Of a stretch of 64,000 nucleotides of DNA, positions 1 to 8,165 are shown one piece after another; positions within the stretch are counted from its first letter, which is position 1; each line of letters opens with the position of its first letter. The translations under genes were made by a program, and so were the position numbers. This DNA is from Flavobacteriales bacterium (GTDB taxonomy: Bacteria > Bacteroidota > Bacteroidia > Flavobacteriales_E > Vicingaceae), in NCBI GenBank assembly GCA_020635815.1, contig JACJZB010000010.1:25800-89799 (forward strand), in the 5' to 3' direction. A model generated the notes under the pieces. That model had not been told where the DNA came from and made no database searches. It saw only the letters and a program-made list of their open reading frames with translations.

Positions 1-211
1 CTTTTTCACCAACTCCTTCAAAAGAGTTTGGGCGTGTTCGAGGTTTCCATATCCCACCTCTTATAATATCAATTCTGTTTGTGGATGTGATTTGTTGAAC
101 AGTGTCTAAAACTTGTTGTTCAGATTCAACACTACAAGGTCCTGATATCATTACAGGAACTTCCTTAACTAACCATTCTTTTTTGTTTGCTATGTTTAGA
201 TTAAGTTTCAA
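1..211 (-). CDS. 3-deoxy-7-phosphoheptulonate (DAHP) synthase, N-terminal part
   Basis: The visible 70 codons encode the start of an AroG-type DAHP synthase, the first enzyme of the shikimate pathway, which condenses phosphoenolpyruvate with erythrose 4-phosphate. The segments MISGPCSVESE and GIWKPRTRPNSFEGVG match the family's first strand and its conserved KPRTRP phosphate-binding motif. In Bacteroidetes this domain is often fused to a chorismate mutase, but the 3' end lies outside the window. The only start after the preceding in-frame stop is TTG at 211, three bases past the dxs stop, so it probably follows dxs in one operon. Confidence 0.85.
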   Translation of the reverse strand, partial: MKLNLNIANKKEWLVKEVPVMISGPCSVESEQQVLDTVQQITSTNRIDIIRGGIWKPRTRPNSFEGVGEK

Positions 212-214
212 AAA

Positions 215-2149
215 CTAAGCTAAAGCTTTATTGGTTTGTTTTTGTACTAACGATTTTACTGTTTTTTTAATGGCAGCTACATCATAAAAACATTCATTAT
301 ACAGTTCTTGTTGTGTTCCGTGCTCAATAAATTTGTCAGGAATGCCTAAACGTTTTACGGTTGCAGTATAGTCATTATCAGCCATAAATTCAAGTACAGC
401 ACTGCCTAAACCACCCATCACGCAACCATCTTCTAAGGTTATTACCTTGTCAAATTTGCTAAACACTTCATGGAGCATTAGTTCGTCAATAGGTTTTACA
501 AAGCGCATATCGTAATGAGCAATACTTAATCCATCTTTTTCTAATTCAGTTATCGCTTTAATTGCTTCTTGTCCAATTGCTCCAATCGATAAAATAGCTA
601 TGTCATCACCATTTTTAATACGTTGTCCTGTTCCTATTTTTATTTTTTTAAGAGGAGTCTTCCAATCAATCATAGAGCCATTTCCTCTTGGGTATCGGAT
701 AGAAAATGGGCCGTGATTTTCAGCTTGGGCAGTGTACATTAAGTTTCTTAAATCTTCTTCATGTAAAGGGGCAGAAACAATCATGTTTGGGATGCATCTA
801 AAATAAGCTAAATCATAAGCACCATGATGTGTTGAGCCATCGGCACCAACAACCCCGCCTCTGTCTAAACAAAATACAACTTGTAAGTATTGTAAAGCCA
901 CATCGTGAATTACTTGGTCGTAAGCACGTTGCATAAATGATGAATAAATATTACAAAAAGGAACTAAACCTTGAGCTGCCATACCTGCAGAGAATGTTAC
1001 GGCATGTTGTTCTGCAATTCCAACATCAAAAGCTCTGTTGGGCATTGCTTTCATCATTATATTTAAAGAACAACCAGAAGGCATCGCTGGTGTTACGCCA
1101 ACTATTTTGTCGTTTTTTTCAGCAAGTTCTACTATGGTATGCCCAAAAACATCTTGAAATTTTGGTGGCTCAGGGTTTTTAGGTGTGATTTTGATAATTT
1201 CTCCAGTATCTTTATTAAATAAACCAGGAGCATGCCATTTGGTTGTATCTCCAGCTTCAGCAGGTTGATAACCTTTTCCTTTTTCTGTTATACAGTGTAA
1301 AATTTTTGGTCCAGGAATGTCTTTTAAATCAGCTAAAACTTTAGCTAAATAGTTTACATCATGCCCATCAACAGGGCCAAAATATCTAAAGTTTAAAGAT
1401 TCAAATAAGTTACTCTGCTTAAGTAAAGTAGATTTTATTCCATTCTCTATCTTTTGAACAATGGCTTGGGCATTTGGTCCAAATTTACTGATTGAACCTA
1501 GTAAGTTCCAGACTTCATCTTTTACTTTGTTGTATGTTTGCGAAGTCGTAATATCAGTTAAATATTCTTTAAGTGCTCCGACATTTGGGTCGATAGCCAT
1601 GCAGTTATCATTTAAGATAACTAATAGATTAGTGTTCTCTACTCCTCCATGGTTTAACCCTTCAAAAGCCAAGCCTGCAGTCATAGAACCGTCACCGATA
1701 ATAGCAACGTGCTGCCTGTCTTTTTCGTTTAAATAATTTGAAGCAACAGCCATTCCTAAAGCTGCAGAAATTGAAGTAGAAGAGTGTCCAACAGCAAAAG
1801 CATCGTATTCACTCTCAGATGGTTTTGGGAAACCACTAATTCCTTTGTAAATTCTATTGGTATGAAAAACTTCTCTTCTCCCTGTTAATATTTTGTGTCC
1901 ATAAGCTTGATGACCAACATCCCAAACTAATTTGTCGTATGGAGTATTAAAAATATAATGTAAGGCAACAGTTAGTTCAATAACCCCTAAACTTGCTCCA
2001 AAATGACCGCCTTTTTGCGAAACAACATCAATGATAAAATCTCTTAATTCGTCACACAGTTGAGGAAGTTCATCTTCCGTTATTTTAGCTCTTAAATCAC
2101 TTGGTAAGTTAATCTTCTTAAGCAATTCACCAGTATTGTATGTTGCCAT
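215..2149 (-). CDS. dxs: 1-deoxy-D-xylulose-5-phosphate synthase
   Basis: This is the thiamine-diphosphate enzyme that makes 1-deoxy-D-xylulose 5-phosphate from pyruvate and glyceraldehyde 3-phosphate, entering the MEP isoprenoid route. The 644 residues match the usual length of about 620 to 645. The thiamine-binding signature runs from GDGS at 152 to NDN at 180-182. VGHQAYGHK lies at 78-86, and an AEQHAV segment carries the catalytic glutamate of the second domain. The ATG at 2149 follows a TAACTTTG element 22 bases upstream. The DAHP synthase gene follows directly. MEP-pathway isoprenoids would supply undecaprenyl carrier for the nearby cell-wall genes and prenyl substrates for the PcrB enzyme encoded at 29.3-30.1 kb. 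Confidence 0.97.
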   Translation of the reverse strand: MATYNTGELLKKINLPSDLRAKITEDELPQLCDELRDFIIDVVSQKGGHFGASLGVIELTVALHYIFNTPYDKLVWDVGHQAYGHKILTGRREVFHTNRIYKGISGFPKPSESEYDAFAVGHSSTSISAALGMAVASNYLNEKDRQHVAIIGDGSMTAGLAFEGLNHGGVENTNLLVILNDNCMAIDPNVGALKEYLTDITTSQTYNKVKDEVWNLLGSISKFGPNAQAIVQKIENGIKSTLLKQSNLFESLNFRYFGPVDGHDVNYLAKVLADLKDIPGPKILHCITEKGKGYQPAEAGDTTKWHAPGLFNKDTGEIIKITPKNPEPPKFQDVFGHTIVELAEKNDKIVGVTPAMPSGCSLNIMMKAMPNRAFDVGIAEQHAVTFSAGMAAQGLVPFCNIYSSFMQRAYDQVIHDVALQYLQVVFCLDRGGVVGADGSTHHGAYDLAYFRCIPNMIVSAPLHEEDLRNLMYTAQAENHGPFSIRYPRGNGSMIDWKTPLKKIKIGTGQRIKNGDDIAILSIGAIGQEAIKAITELEKDGLSIAHYDMRFVKPIDELMLHEVFSKFDKVITLEDGCVMGGLGSAVLEFMADNDYTATVKRLGIPDKFIEHGTQQELYNECFYDVAAIKKTVKSLVQKQTNKALA

Positions 2150-2170
2150 TTAATGTTTTTTGGTCAAAGT

Positions 2171-2178
2171 CAAAGTTA
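2171..2178 (-). promoter_or_regulatory. -7 promoter element of dxs
   Basis: On the minus strand this reads TAACTTTG, a match to the Bacteroidetes -7 consensus TAnnTTTG. It lies 22 bases before the dxs start. No clear TTTG -33 element was found at the usual distance. Confidence 0.5.
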
Positions 2179-2288
2179 CTTAATATTTTTAATCATAAAC
2201 TATTGATTTTTTAGTTTATTGTTTTGGAAAAATAAGTTCGATGTTAAAAATAGTTAACTTTAGAAAAAATAATTAAAAGGATAGAAAA

Positions 2289-2630
2289 ATGAGATTAGTA
2301 ATTATTGTATTAATGGTGGGACTAACTTCTTTTTGTTATGGACAGGAGAATGAGTCAAAAAAAGATGTTGGAAAAGAAAGTATTGAAAAAGCTGATGAAT
2401 TAAAGAAAATGTTAGATTTATCTGGAGAGCAATATGAAAAGGTTAAGCTAATTTATGTTAGGTATTTAAAGGAAAAGAATGAATTGAATACAAAGATAAA
2501 AGAATTGGAAAAACGTAAAAAAGCGATAAAAATAGATAGAAACAGTATGATTATCAGTGTTTTAACTCCTGATCAAAAAAAAGAATTAGAAAGACAAAAG
2601 AATAAAAAGAAGAGAAGCAAAAAAGATTAA
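2289..2630 (+). CDS. small exported helical protein, Spy/CpxP-like in outline
   Basis: The 113-residue product begins with a signal peptide (about residues 1-19, ending near CYGQ). A highly charged, lysine- and glutamate-rich helical region follows, with the phrase LTPDQKKELE near residue 92. That resembles the LTxxQ motif of periplasmic Spy/CpxP-type proteins, and DLSGEQYEKV near 43 is a second weaker copy. Family membership is a guess from this pattern; no function is assigned. The C-terminus is very basic (KNKKKRSKK). The stop codon overlaps the engB stop on the other strand within TTAA. Upstream, TAACTTTA at 2255 is a near match to a -7 element. Confidence 0.7.
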   Translation: MRLVIIVLMVGLTSFCYGQENESKKDVGKESIEKADELKKMLDLSGEQYEKVKLIYVRYLKEKNELNTKIKELEKRKKAIKIDRNSMIISVLTPDQKKELERQKNKKKRSKKD

Positions 2631-3235
2631 TATATTCTAGTGTAAGTTTGATTAATTGCTTCTATGTAATTTAAAATTGCTTCTTTTCCTATTTTTCCTG
2701 CAGAAGAAGTTGAAAAATGGATTGGCATTTCTTCCCAGTATTTCAACATTTCTTTTTTATATGCGGATAAATTTTTATGTAACTGAGTACTTGATAATTT
2801 GTCTATTTTGGTAAAAACGATGGAAAAAGGAATCCCTTTTTCGCCAAGCCATTCCATGAAGTCTAAATCTATTTTTTGAGCAGGGAGCCTAGAGTCAATC
2901 AATACAAATAGGTTTAACAGATTTTCTCTTTGTAAAATATAATCAGATATAAATTGTTCCCATTTTGCCCTATTCTTTTTTGAAGTTTGAGCATATCCAT
3001 ATCCAGGCAAATCGACCAAATACCATTCTTCATTTATAATAAAATGGTTAATCAGTTGAGTTTTTCCTGGTCTTCCTGAGGTTTTAGCTAAATTCTTATT
3101 GTTAACTATGTAGTTAATTAATGATGATTTACCAACATTTGATCGGCCAATAAAAGCATATTCAGCCTTGTCTGGTTTAGGGCATAATTCTAACTTGGTG
3201 TTGCTGATAACAAATTCAGCAGAAGTTATTTTCAT
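2627..3235 (-). CDS. engB: ribosome biogenesis GTPase EngB (YihA/YsxC family)
   Basis: This small GTPase of 202 residues acts in late assembly of the large ribosomal subunit. The G1 P-loop GRSNVGKSS is at 30-38. The switch region TSGRPGKT follows at 52-59, G3 is DLPGYG at 75-80, and the G4 motif TKID is further on. The length is typical for the family. Its start codon shares one base with the stop of the upstream alpha/beta hydrolase gene, so the two are very likely one transcript. At the 3' end it converges on a small exported-protein gene with overlapping stops. Confidence 0.96.
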   Translation of the reverse strand: MKITSAEFVISNTKLELCPKPDKAEYAFIGRSNVGKSSLINYIVNNKNLAKTSGRPGKTQLINHFIINEEWYLVDLPGYGYAQTSKKNRAKWEQFISDYILQRENLLNLFVLIDSRLPAQKIDLDFMEWLGEKGIPFSIVFTKIDKLSSTQLHKNLSAYKKEMLKYWEEMPIHFSTSSAGKIGKEAILNYIEAINQTYTRIY

Positions 3236-4005
3236 TAAAAATTAAGTTTTGATTTAAACCAAGCACCTAAAATTTGGTTAAATTCTTTTGGGTGTTCCAT
3301 CATAGGGGCATGTCCACATTTGTCTATCCAAAACAAATCTGAGTCTGGAAACTTTTCGTGAAACTCATCGGCAACATGAGGTGGCGTAACATTATCGTTT
3401 TTACCCCAAATTAAGCATACTGGCATTTTGTAGTTTGGAATGTCACTACTCATGTTGTGTCTAATTGCTGATTTTGCAATAGAGAGTACTCGTATTAACT
3501 TTCCTTTATCCATTACAATATCGTAAAGCATATCCACCAATTCGTCCGTAACTATTGCAGGGTTGTAAAAGGTTAGTGCAATTTTTTTTCTTAAATATTC
3601 TTTATCCTCTCTTCTAGGAAATGATCCGCCAAATGCATTTTCATATAAACCAGAGCTGCCTGTAAGCACCATAGAGTGAACTTTGTCGGGGTTTTGTTTG
3701 GTGTAAACCAACGCTATGTGCCCTCCTAAAGAATTTCCTAAAACAGTAAAGTTGTTTAGTTGTTTGTAGTTGATAAAATCTTCTATGTATTTCGTGAAGT
3801 TTTTTATGTTGGTTTGTAGAATTGGTAAATCATACATGGGCATAATAGGAACTACTACTCTATAGTTTTTAGAAAACTCATCGACTAATCCCTCAAAGTT
3901 GCTTAAAGCACCAAATAAACCGTGTAGAATAATGATGGTGTGACCCTCGCCTTTTTCAAAGTATTGAAATTCACCTTCTTTAATTATTTCGTTTTCGAAG
4001 CTCAT
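3235..4005 (-). CDS. alpha/beta-fold hydrolase
   Basis: The 256-residue protein has the complete hydrolase triad layout: the nucleophile elbow GNSLGG with Ser92, a candidate acid Asp204 in WGKNDNVTP, and His232 in CGHAP. HGLFG at 29-33 is the usual oxyanion-hole HG motif. No signal peptide is seen, so it should be cytoplasmic. The substrate cannot be read from the sequence. It is translationally coupled to engB, an arrangement I believe is common in Bacteroidetes. A TACTTTTG promoter element lies 22 bases upstream. Confidence 0.88.
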   Translation of the reverse strand: MSFENEIIKEGEFQYFEKGEGHTIIILHGLFGALSNFEGLVDEFSKNYRVVVPIMPMYDLPILQTNIKNFTKYIEDFINYKQLNNFTVLGNSLGGHIALVYTKQNPDKVHSMVLTGSSGLYENAFGGSFPRREDKEYLRKKIALTFYNPAIVTDELVDMLYDIVMDKGKLIRVLSIAKSAIRHNMSSDIPNYKMPVCLIWGKNDNVTPPHVADEFHEKFPDSDLFWIDKCGHAPMMEHPKEFNQILGAWFKSKLNF

Positions 4006-4026
4006 TATAGTTAGTTATGATTTATT

Positions 4027-4034
4027 CAAAAGTA
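4027..4034 (-). promoter_or_regulatory. -7 promoter element of the hydrolase-engB operon
   Basis: The minus strand reads TACTTTTG, an exact TAnnTTTG match, 22 bases before the hydrolase start codon. Confidence 0.5.
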
Positions 4035-4207
4035 AACATTTTGAAATATAAAGAACTTGAAAGGAATCTCTTGTTTTAACATTATACTGTTAAAAAGCCT
4101 TGTTGAAATCATTGTTTTTTCTCCCACTTTTCTAAAACCAATAAAATCAGGTGTTTATGTGATTTTTGTTGGTTGTTTGAGTTGATTTTTGCCTAAAAGT
4201 TATCAAC

Positions 4208-4237
4208 AAAGTGGTAGAAAGTGGTAGAAAGTGGTAG
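4208..4237 (+). promoter_or_regulatory. MraZ operator: three tandem 10-bp boxes
   Basis: The unit AAAGTGGTAG occurs three times without a gap, so the boxes fall on one face of the helix. MraZ is a DNA-binding autoregulator that binds short G-rich direct repeats at about 10-bp spacing upstream of mraZ. The reported mollicute box is of the AAAGTGK type, which this matches closely. The array ends 55 bases before the mraZ start, and a weak -7 candidate TATATTTA lies at 4247-4254. The boxes would therefore overlap or abut the RNA polymerase site. Repression by MraZ is inferred. Confidence 0.75.
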
Positions 4238-4292
4238 AATTTCAATTATATTTACAATTCATAAAATAACGTATTGATTGTTAGTTGATTGA

Positions 4293-4766
4293 ATGGCAAA
4301 TTTTATAGGTGAGTTTGAGTGTAAGATTGATGCAAAAGGAAGGGTAATGATTCCTTCGGGTTTGCGTAAGCAGTTGGATCCAGCAGCACAGGAGAGGTTT
4401 GTCTTAAATCGAGGGTTTGAAAAATGTTTGGTTTTATATCCAAAAAATGAATGGGAAGAAATTAGTGCAGAGGTAAATAAGTTGAATCAGTATGTGAAAA
4501 AGAATAGGGAGTTTGTGAGGTATTTTTATCGTGGAGCATCTGAGTTGGGGTTGGATACAACAGGAAGAATTTTGTTTCCAAAACGGATGTTGGATTATGC
4601 GGCAGTTGAGAAGGATGTGGTGTTGTTTGCTTACTCAAATAGAATTGAAGTTTGGGATAAAGTTACTTATGATGGGTTGCTGACGGATGAGCCAGATGAT
4701 TTTGCGGCTTTAGCAGAAGAAGTGATGGGTAATGCAGGAAATAAAGGAGAGGATGAGTTATCATAA
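4293..4766 (+). CDS. mraZ: division/cell-wall cluster regulator MraZ
   Basis: The 157-residue protein has the doubled SpoVT-AbrB fold of MraZ. The first half carries ECKIDAKGRVMIPSGLRKQL and the second LGLDTTGRILFPKRML, each with the conserved GR core. It is the first gene of the dcw cluster and is expected to bind the boxes at 4208-4237 to control the operon. A C-terminal tail rich in Asp and Glu follows the second domain. The end overlaps the rsmH start by 14 bases, which indicates translational coupling. Use of G-ending codons (TTG, GGG, GTG) is noticeably higher here and in rsmH than further downstream. Confidence 0.96.
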   Translation: MANFIGEFECKIDAKGRVMIPSGLRKQLDPAAQERFVLNRGFEKCLVLYPKNEWEEISAEVNKLNQYVKKNREFVRYFYRGASELGLDTTGRILFPKRMLDYAAVEKDVVLFAYSNRIEVWDKVTYDGLLTDEPDDFAALAEEVMGNAGNKGEDELS

Positions 4767-5649
4767 TCCAGTAATGTTGAGTGAGTCGATGGAAGGGCTT
4801 GCGATAAAAGAAGGTGGGGTTTATGTTGATGTAACTTTTGGTGGTGGAGGTCATTCAAAAGAGATTTTGAAAAGATTAAAAGGTGGTAGGTTGATAGGGT
4901 TTGATCAGGATGCTGATGCTCTAGCAAATAAAATAGATGATGAGCGATTTGTTTTGGTTCCTCAAAATTTTAAGTATTTAAAAAACTACTTAAAAATGTA
5001 TGGGGTTAATGGTGTTGATGGGGTGTTGGCTGATTTGGGGGTTTCGTCACACCAGTTTGATGTAGGGGAGCGAGGTTTTTCGATACGTTTTGATGGGGCA
5101 CTTGATATGAGGATGAATCAGAAGACAGATTTGACTGCTGAAAAGATAGTTAATGAGTATGGTGAGGATGAATTGATAAGGCTGTTTAGAGAGTATGGAG
5201 AAATAAAGAATGCTAAAAAGTTGGTGTTTGAAATTGTTTCGGCAAGATTGGGGTCGAGGATTAAGACAACGATGGAATTGAACGATGTTGTTGGAATTTG
5301 TGTACCAGGGAAGATGAGGAATAAGTATTTGGCTCAGGTTTTTCAAGCGTTAAGAATTGAAGTGAATGACGAGATGGGGGTGTTAAAAGATTTTCTAATG
5401 CAAGCAAAAGAAGTGTTGAGTCCAGGGGGGAGGTTGGTGGTAATAACTTATCATTCTTTGGAAGATAGATTGGTAAAGAATTTTTTAAGGAAGGGGAGTT
5501 TTGTTGGGGAGTTAGAGAAAGATTTTTTTGGAAATCCATTGTTGGATTTTAAAATGATAAATAAAAAACCAATTGTTTCTACGGCAGAAGAATTGGCAAT
5601 TAATAACAGGGCAAGAAGTGCAAAATTAAGAGTGGCTGAGAAGCTTTAA
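4753..5649 (+). CDS. rsmH: 16S rRNA (cytosine(1402)-N(4))-methyltransferase
   Basis: RsmH methylates C1402 of 16S rRNA with S-adenosylmethionine. The SAM-binding motif VDVTFGGGGHS lies near residue 24, and GVLADLGVSSHQFD follows near 94. Later YHSLEDR and the C-terminal NNRARSAKLR complete the family pattern. I place the start at 4753 (MSYHNPVML) because an AAAGGAGAGG ribosome-binding sequence sits right before it and family proteins begin this way. An in-frame ATG at 4732 would add seven residues without support. The gene overlaps mraZ by 14 bases. Confidence 0.95.
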   Translation: MSYHNPVMLSESMEGLAIKEGGVYVDVTFGGGGHSKEILKRLKGGRLIGFDQDADALANKIDDERFVLVPQNFKYLKNYLKMYGVNGVDGVLADLGVSSHQFDVGERGFSIRFDGALDMRMNQKTDLTAEKIVNEYGEDELIRLFREYGEIKNAKKLVFEIVSARLGSRIKTTMELNDVVGICVPGKMRNKYLAQVFQALRIEVNDEMGVLKDFLMQAKEVLSPGGRLVVITYHSLEDRLVKNFLRKGSFVGELEKDFFGNPLLDFKMINKKPIVSTAEELAINNRARSAKLRVAEKL

Positions 5650-5652
5650 TGA

Positions 5653-6051
5653 ATGAATACATTTAAAAAAGAAGACTTAAAATCAACATCTAAAAAAGAA
5701 ACCTCAAAGGTTGTTAAGTCGTTGTCTTCAATATTTTCAGGAAGTTTTTTAAATAAAGATAATGTTGTTTCATCACTACCTTATGTTTTTTTTCTAACCC
5801 TATTAGGGATTCTTTATATAGCTAATGGATATTACTCAGAAAAAACAGTGAGGGATTTGTATCGTGTTGGTTCAGAGTTGAAGGAGCTTCGTTCGGAATA
5901 CATTACAATTAAATCAGATTTTAATTTTAAAAGTAAACAATCTCAAGTGGCAGAAGCTACGGTTGATTTTGGAATTAAAGAATCAATTATTCCTCCAAGT
6001 AAAATTGTTATTAATAAAGCGGAAGCTAAAAAAATAATCCAACCCAACTAG
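5653..6051 (+). CDS. ftsL: FtsL-like division protein, Bacteroidetes type
   Basis: The 132-residue protein has a basic cytoplasmic N-terminus and one membrane helix at about residues 43-60 (SLPYVFFLTLLGILYIAN). A periplasmic heptad-rich stretch (residues 68-105) follows, as in FtsL and FtsB coiled coils. Its place between rsmH and ftsI is that of FtsL, which joins the FtsQ-FtsB complex and activates the FtsWI synthase. Primary-sequence similarity to proteobacterial FtsL is weak, so the call rests on topology and position. The ftsI start overlaps its stop by one base. Confidence 0.82.
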   Translation: MNTFKKEDLKSTSKKETSKVVKSLSSIFSGSFLNKDNVVSSLPYVFFLTLLGILYIANGYYSEKTVRDLYRVGSELKELRSEYITIKSDFNFKSKQSQVAEATVDFGIKESIIPPSKIVINKAEAKKIIQPN

Positions 6052-8165
6052 TGAAGAACCTGAAAAAAGACATATTATCTCGGGTTTATTTGGTGTATGC
6101 TTTTGTTGCTCTTTTTGCAATAATCATACTTGGGCAAACCATTAATGTTCAATATGTACAGGGTGAGGAATGGAGAGAAAAAGCAGAGAACTTAACGACT
6201 GGTTTTAAAAATATTGAAGCAGTTAGAGGGAATTTATATGCTGCGGATGGGAGTCTTTTGGCTACTTCAGTGCCTATTTATGAGGTGCGATTCGATGTGA
6301 ATACTGAGGCGTTGACAGATGAAGTTTTTTATAGAGATATTGATTCGCTTTGTGTTCAATTGAGTGGGCTGTTTCCTTCTAAAACAAAAAAACAATATAA
6401 AGCTGAGTTGATTTCAGCAAGAAAAAAGGGGTCGCGGTATCATTTGGTAAAACGAAATGTAAAATACACAGAGTTGAAAGAGCTGAAGAAATTTAAAATT
6501 TTTAGTCGAGGAAAATTTAAGGGAGGCTTGATTTATACGCAGCAAAATAAGCGAGTAAGACCATTTGAAATTTTAGCAGCAAGAACAATTGGCTACGAAA
6601 GAGAAGGGGTTAAACCAGTTGGTTTGGAGGGGGCTTATACAAAAGATTTGAGTGGTGTTAATGGAAAAAGATTGATGCAAAAAATTGCAGGAGGAGTTTG
6701 GATGCCTATAAGTGATGATAATGAGGTTGAGCCACAAGATGGAAGTGATGTTTATACAACAATAGATATTAATATTCAAGATGTGGCTGAAAATGCGTTG
6801 AAAAAGCAGTTAGAGATGCATGAGGCGGATCATGGATGTGTGGCGTTGATGGAGGTTTCTACGGGTCAAATTAAAGCGATTGCGAATTTAAGTCTAACAA
6901 AAAATGGAACATATTATGAAACTTATAATTACATGATCGGAGAAAGTACTGAGCCAGGTTCAGTGTTTAAGTTACCAGCATTAATGGCTGCTTTTGAGGA
7001 TGGGTATGTTACTTTGGATGATATGATAGATACAGAAGACGGGACTACTAAATTTTATGATAAAACAATGAGAGATTCTCATAAAGGAGGTTTCGGGGTA
7101 ATATCAGTAAAGAAGGCATTTGAGGTTTCTTCAAATGTTGCTATTTCTAAACTGATAAATGAAAATTATTCTGATAAACCGCAACAGTTTGTGGATAGAC
7201 TTTATAAAATGAATTTAAATAAAAGATTAGGGATAGAAGTTGCTGGTGAGGGTATGCCTTTAATTAAAAGTACTGATGATGAGAGTTGGTCTGGAGTTTC
7301 TTTGCCTTGGATGTCGATTGGTTATGAGTCGCACTTAACACCTTTACAAATTTTAACTTTTTACAATGCTGTTGCAAATGATGGTAAAATGGTAAAACCC
7401 ATGTTTGTTAAACAGATAAAACATAGGGGGAAAATAGTTAAAGAGTTTAAGACGGAAGTAATTAACAACTCAATTTGTTCGAAAAAAACAGTAAAAATGG
7501 CTCAAGAAATGTTGTTGGGAGTTGTAGAGGAAGGAACAGCAAGAAATCTTAAAAACTCAATTTATAAAATTGCAGGGAAAACAGGTACAGCTCAAATAGC
7601 AAACGATAAATATGGCTATAAGTATGAGTCGAAAATAAGTCATCAAGCTTCTTTTGTTGGATATTTTCCAGCAGATAATCCAAAATACACTTGTATAGTA
7701 GTGGTAAATGCTCCATCGCGAAACGTATATTATGGAAACTTGGTGGCGGGTCCAATTTTTAAAGAGGTTGCAGATAAGGTTTATGCTGGTAGTATTGCTA
7801 TTCATGCTGAGCTAGCAAAAAAAGAAAATCAAGCAGCGTCAAAAATTCCTTATGCTAAAGATGGTTATTACGAAGATTTAGCAATAGTATATAGTGAATT
7901 AGGGGTAAAGACGAATACCTCTCAGAAAGTAAATGATTGGGTAAAAGTGAGTACAGGTGAAAAAGATGTGCAGATATATCATAAAAAAGTAGCTCCTATT
8001 TATATCCCTGATGTAACAGGATTAAGTGTTAAGGATGCTGTTTTTCTTTTAGAAAATCAAGGGCTGGTAGTAAAATTTGTGGGTTCGGGAACAGTTAAAA
8101 GACAATCGATAAATCCAGGAGAAAAAGTAGTTAAAGGAGCTAAAATTTTATTGGAGTTAGCATAA
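6051..8165 (+). CDS. ftsI: septal peptidoglycan transpeptidase FtsI (PBP3) with PASTA domain
   Basis: This class B penicillin-binding protein cross-links septal peptidoglycan. It has a membrane helix at about 12-30 and a dimerisation domain to about 220. The transpeptidase domain holds the catalytic Ser304 and Lys307 in GSVFK, SSN at 360-362 and KTG at 510-512. A single PASTA domain lies at about 640-704, starting IPDVTGLSVKDAV. At 704 residues it is longer than E. coli FtsI (588), and the tail is usual in Bacteroidetes. The start is GTG overlapping the ftsL stop, and the stop overlaps the murE ATG. Confidence 0.95.
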   Translation: MKNLKKDILSRVYLVYAFVALFAIIILGQTINVQYVQGEEWREKAENLTTGFKNIEAVRGNLYAADGSLLATSVPIYEVRFDVNTEALTDEVFYRDIDSLCVQLSGLFPSKTKKQYKAELISARKKGSRYHLVKRNVKYTELKELKKFKIFSRGKFKGGLIYTQQNKRVRPFEILAARTIGYEREGVKPVGLEGAYTKDLSGVNGKRLMQKIAGGVWMPISDDNEVEPQDGSDVYTTIDINIQDVAENALKKQLEMHEADHGCVALMEVSTGQIKAIANLSLTKNGTYYETYNYMIGESTEPGSVFKLPALMAAFEDGYVTLDDMIDTEDGTTKFYDKTMRDSHKGGFGVISVKKAFEVSSNVAISKLINENYSDKPQQFVDRLYKMNLNKRLGIEVAGEGMPLIKSTDDESWSGVSLPWMSIGYESHLTPLQILTFYNAVANDGKMVKPMFVKQIKHRGKIVKEFKTEVINNSICSKKTVKMAQEMLLGVVEEGTARNLKNSIYKIAGKTGTAQIANDKYGYKYESKISHQASFVGYFPADNPKYTCIVVVNAPSRNVYYGNLVAGPIFKEVADKVYAGSIAIHAELAKKENQAASKIPYAKDGYYEDLAIVYSELGVKTNTSQKVNDWVKVSTGEKDVQIYHKKVAPIYIPDVTGLSVKDAVFLLENQGLVVKFVGSGTVKRQSINPGEKVVKGAKILLELA

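Noticed and set aside
1461..1736. Plus-strand open frame inside dxs
   Set aside because: It is antisense to a conserved part of dxs and has no recognisable domain or ribosome-binding sequence. The same holds for antisense frames at 937-1182, 9202-9534, 17788-18165, 23244-23543 and 31579-31815 within other strong genes.
4200..4240. Possible replication origin: TTATCAACA, close to a DnaA box, next to three direct repeats in AT-rich DNA
   Set aside because: Only one imperfect DnaA-like box is present. The repeats match MraZ sites, lie right before mraZ and no dnaA or dnaN is nearby.
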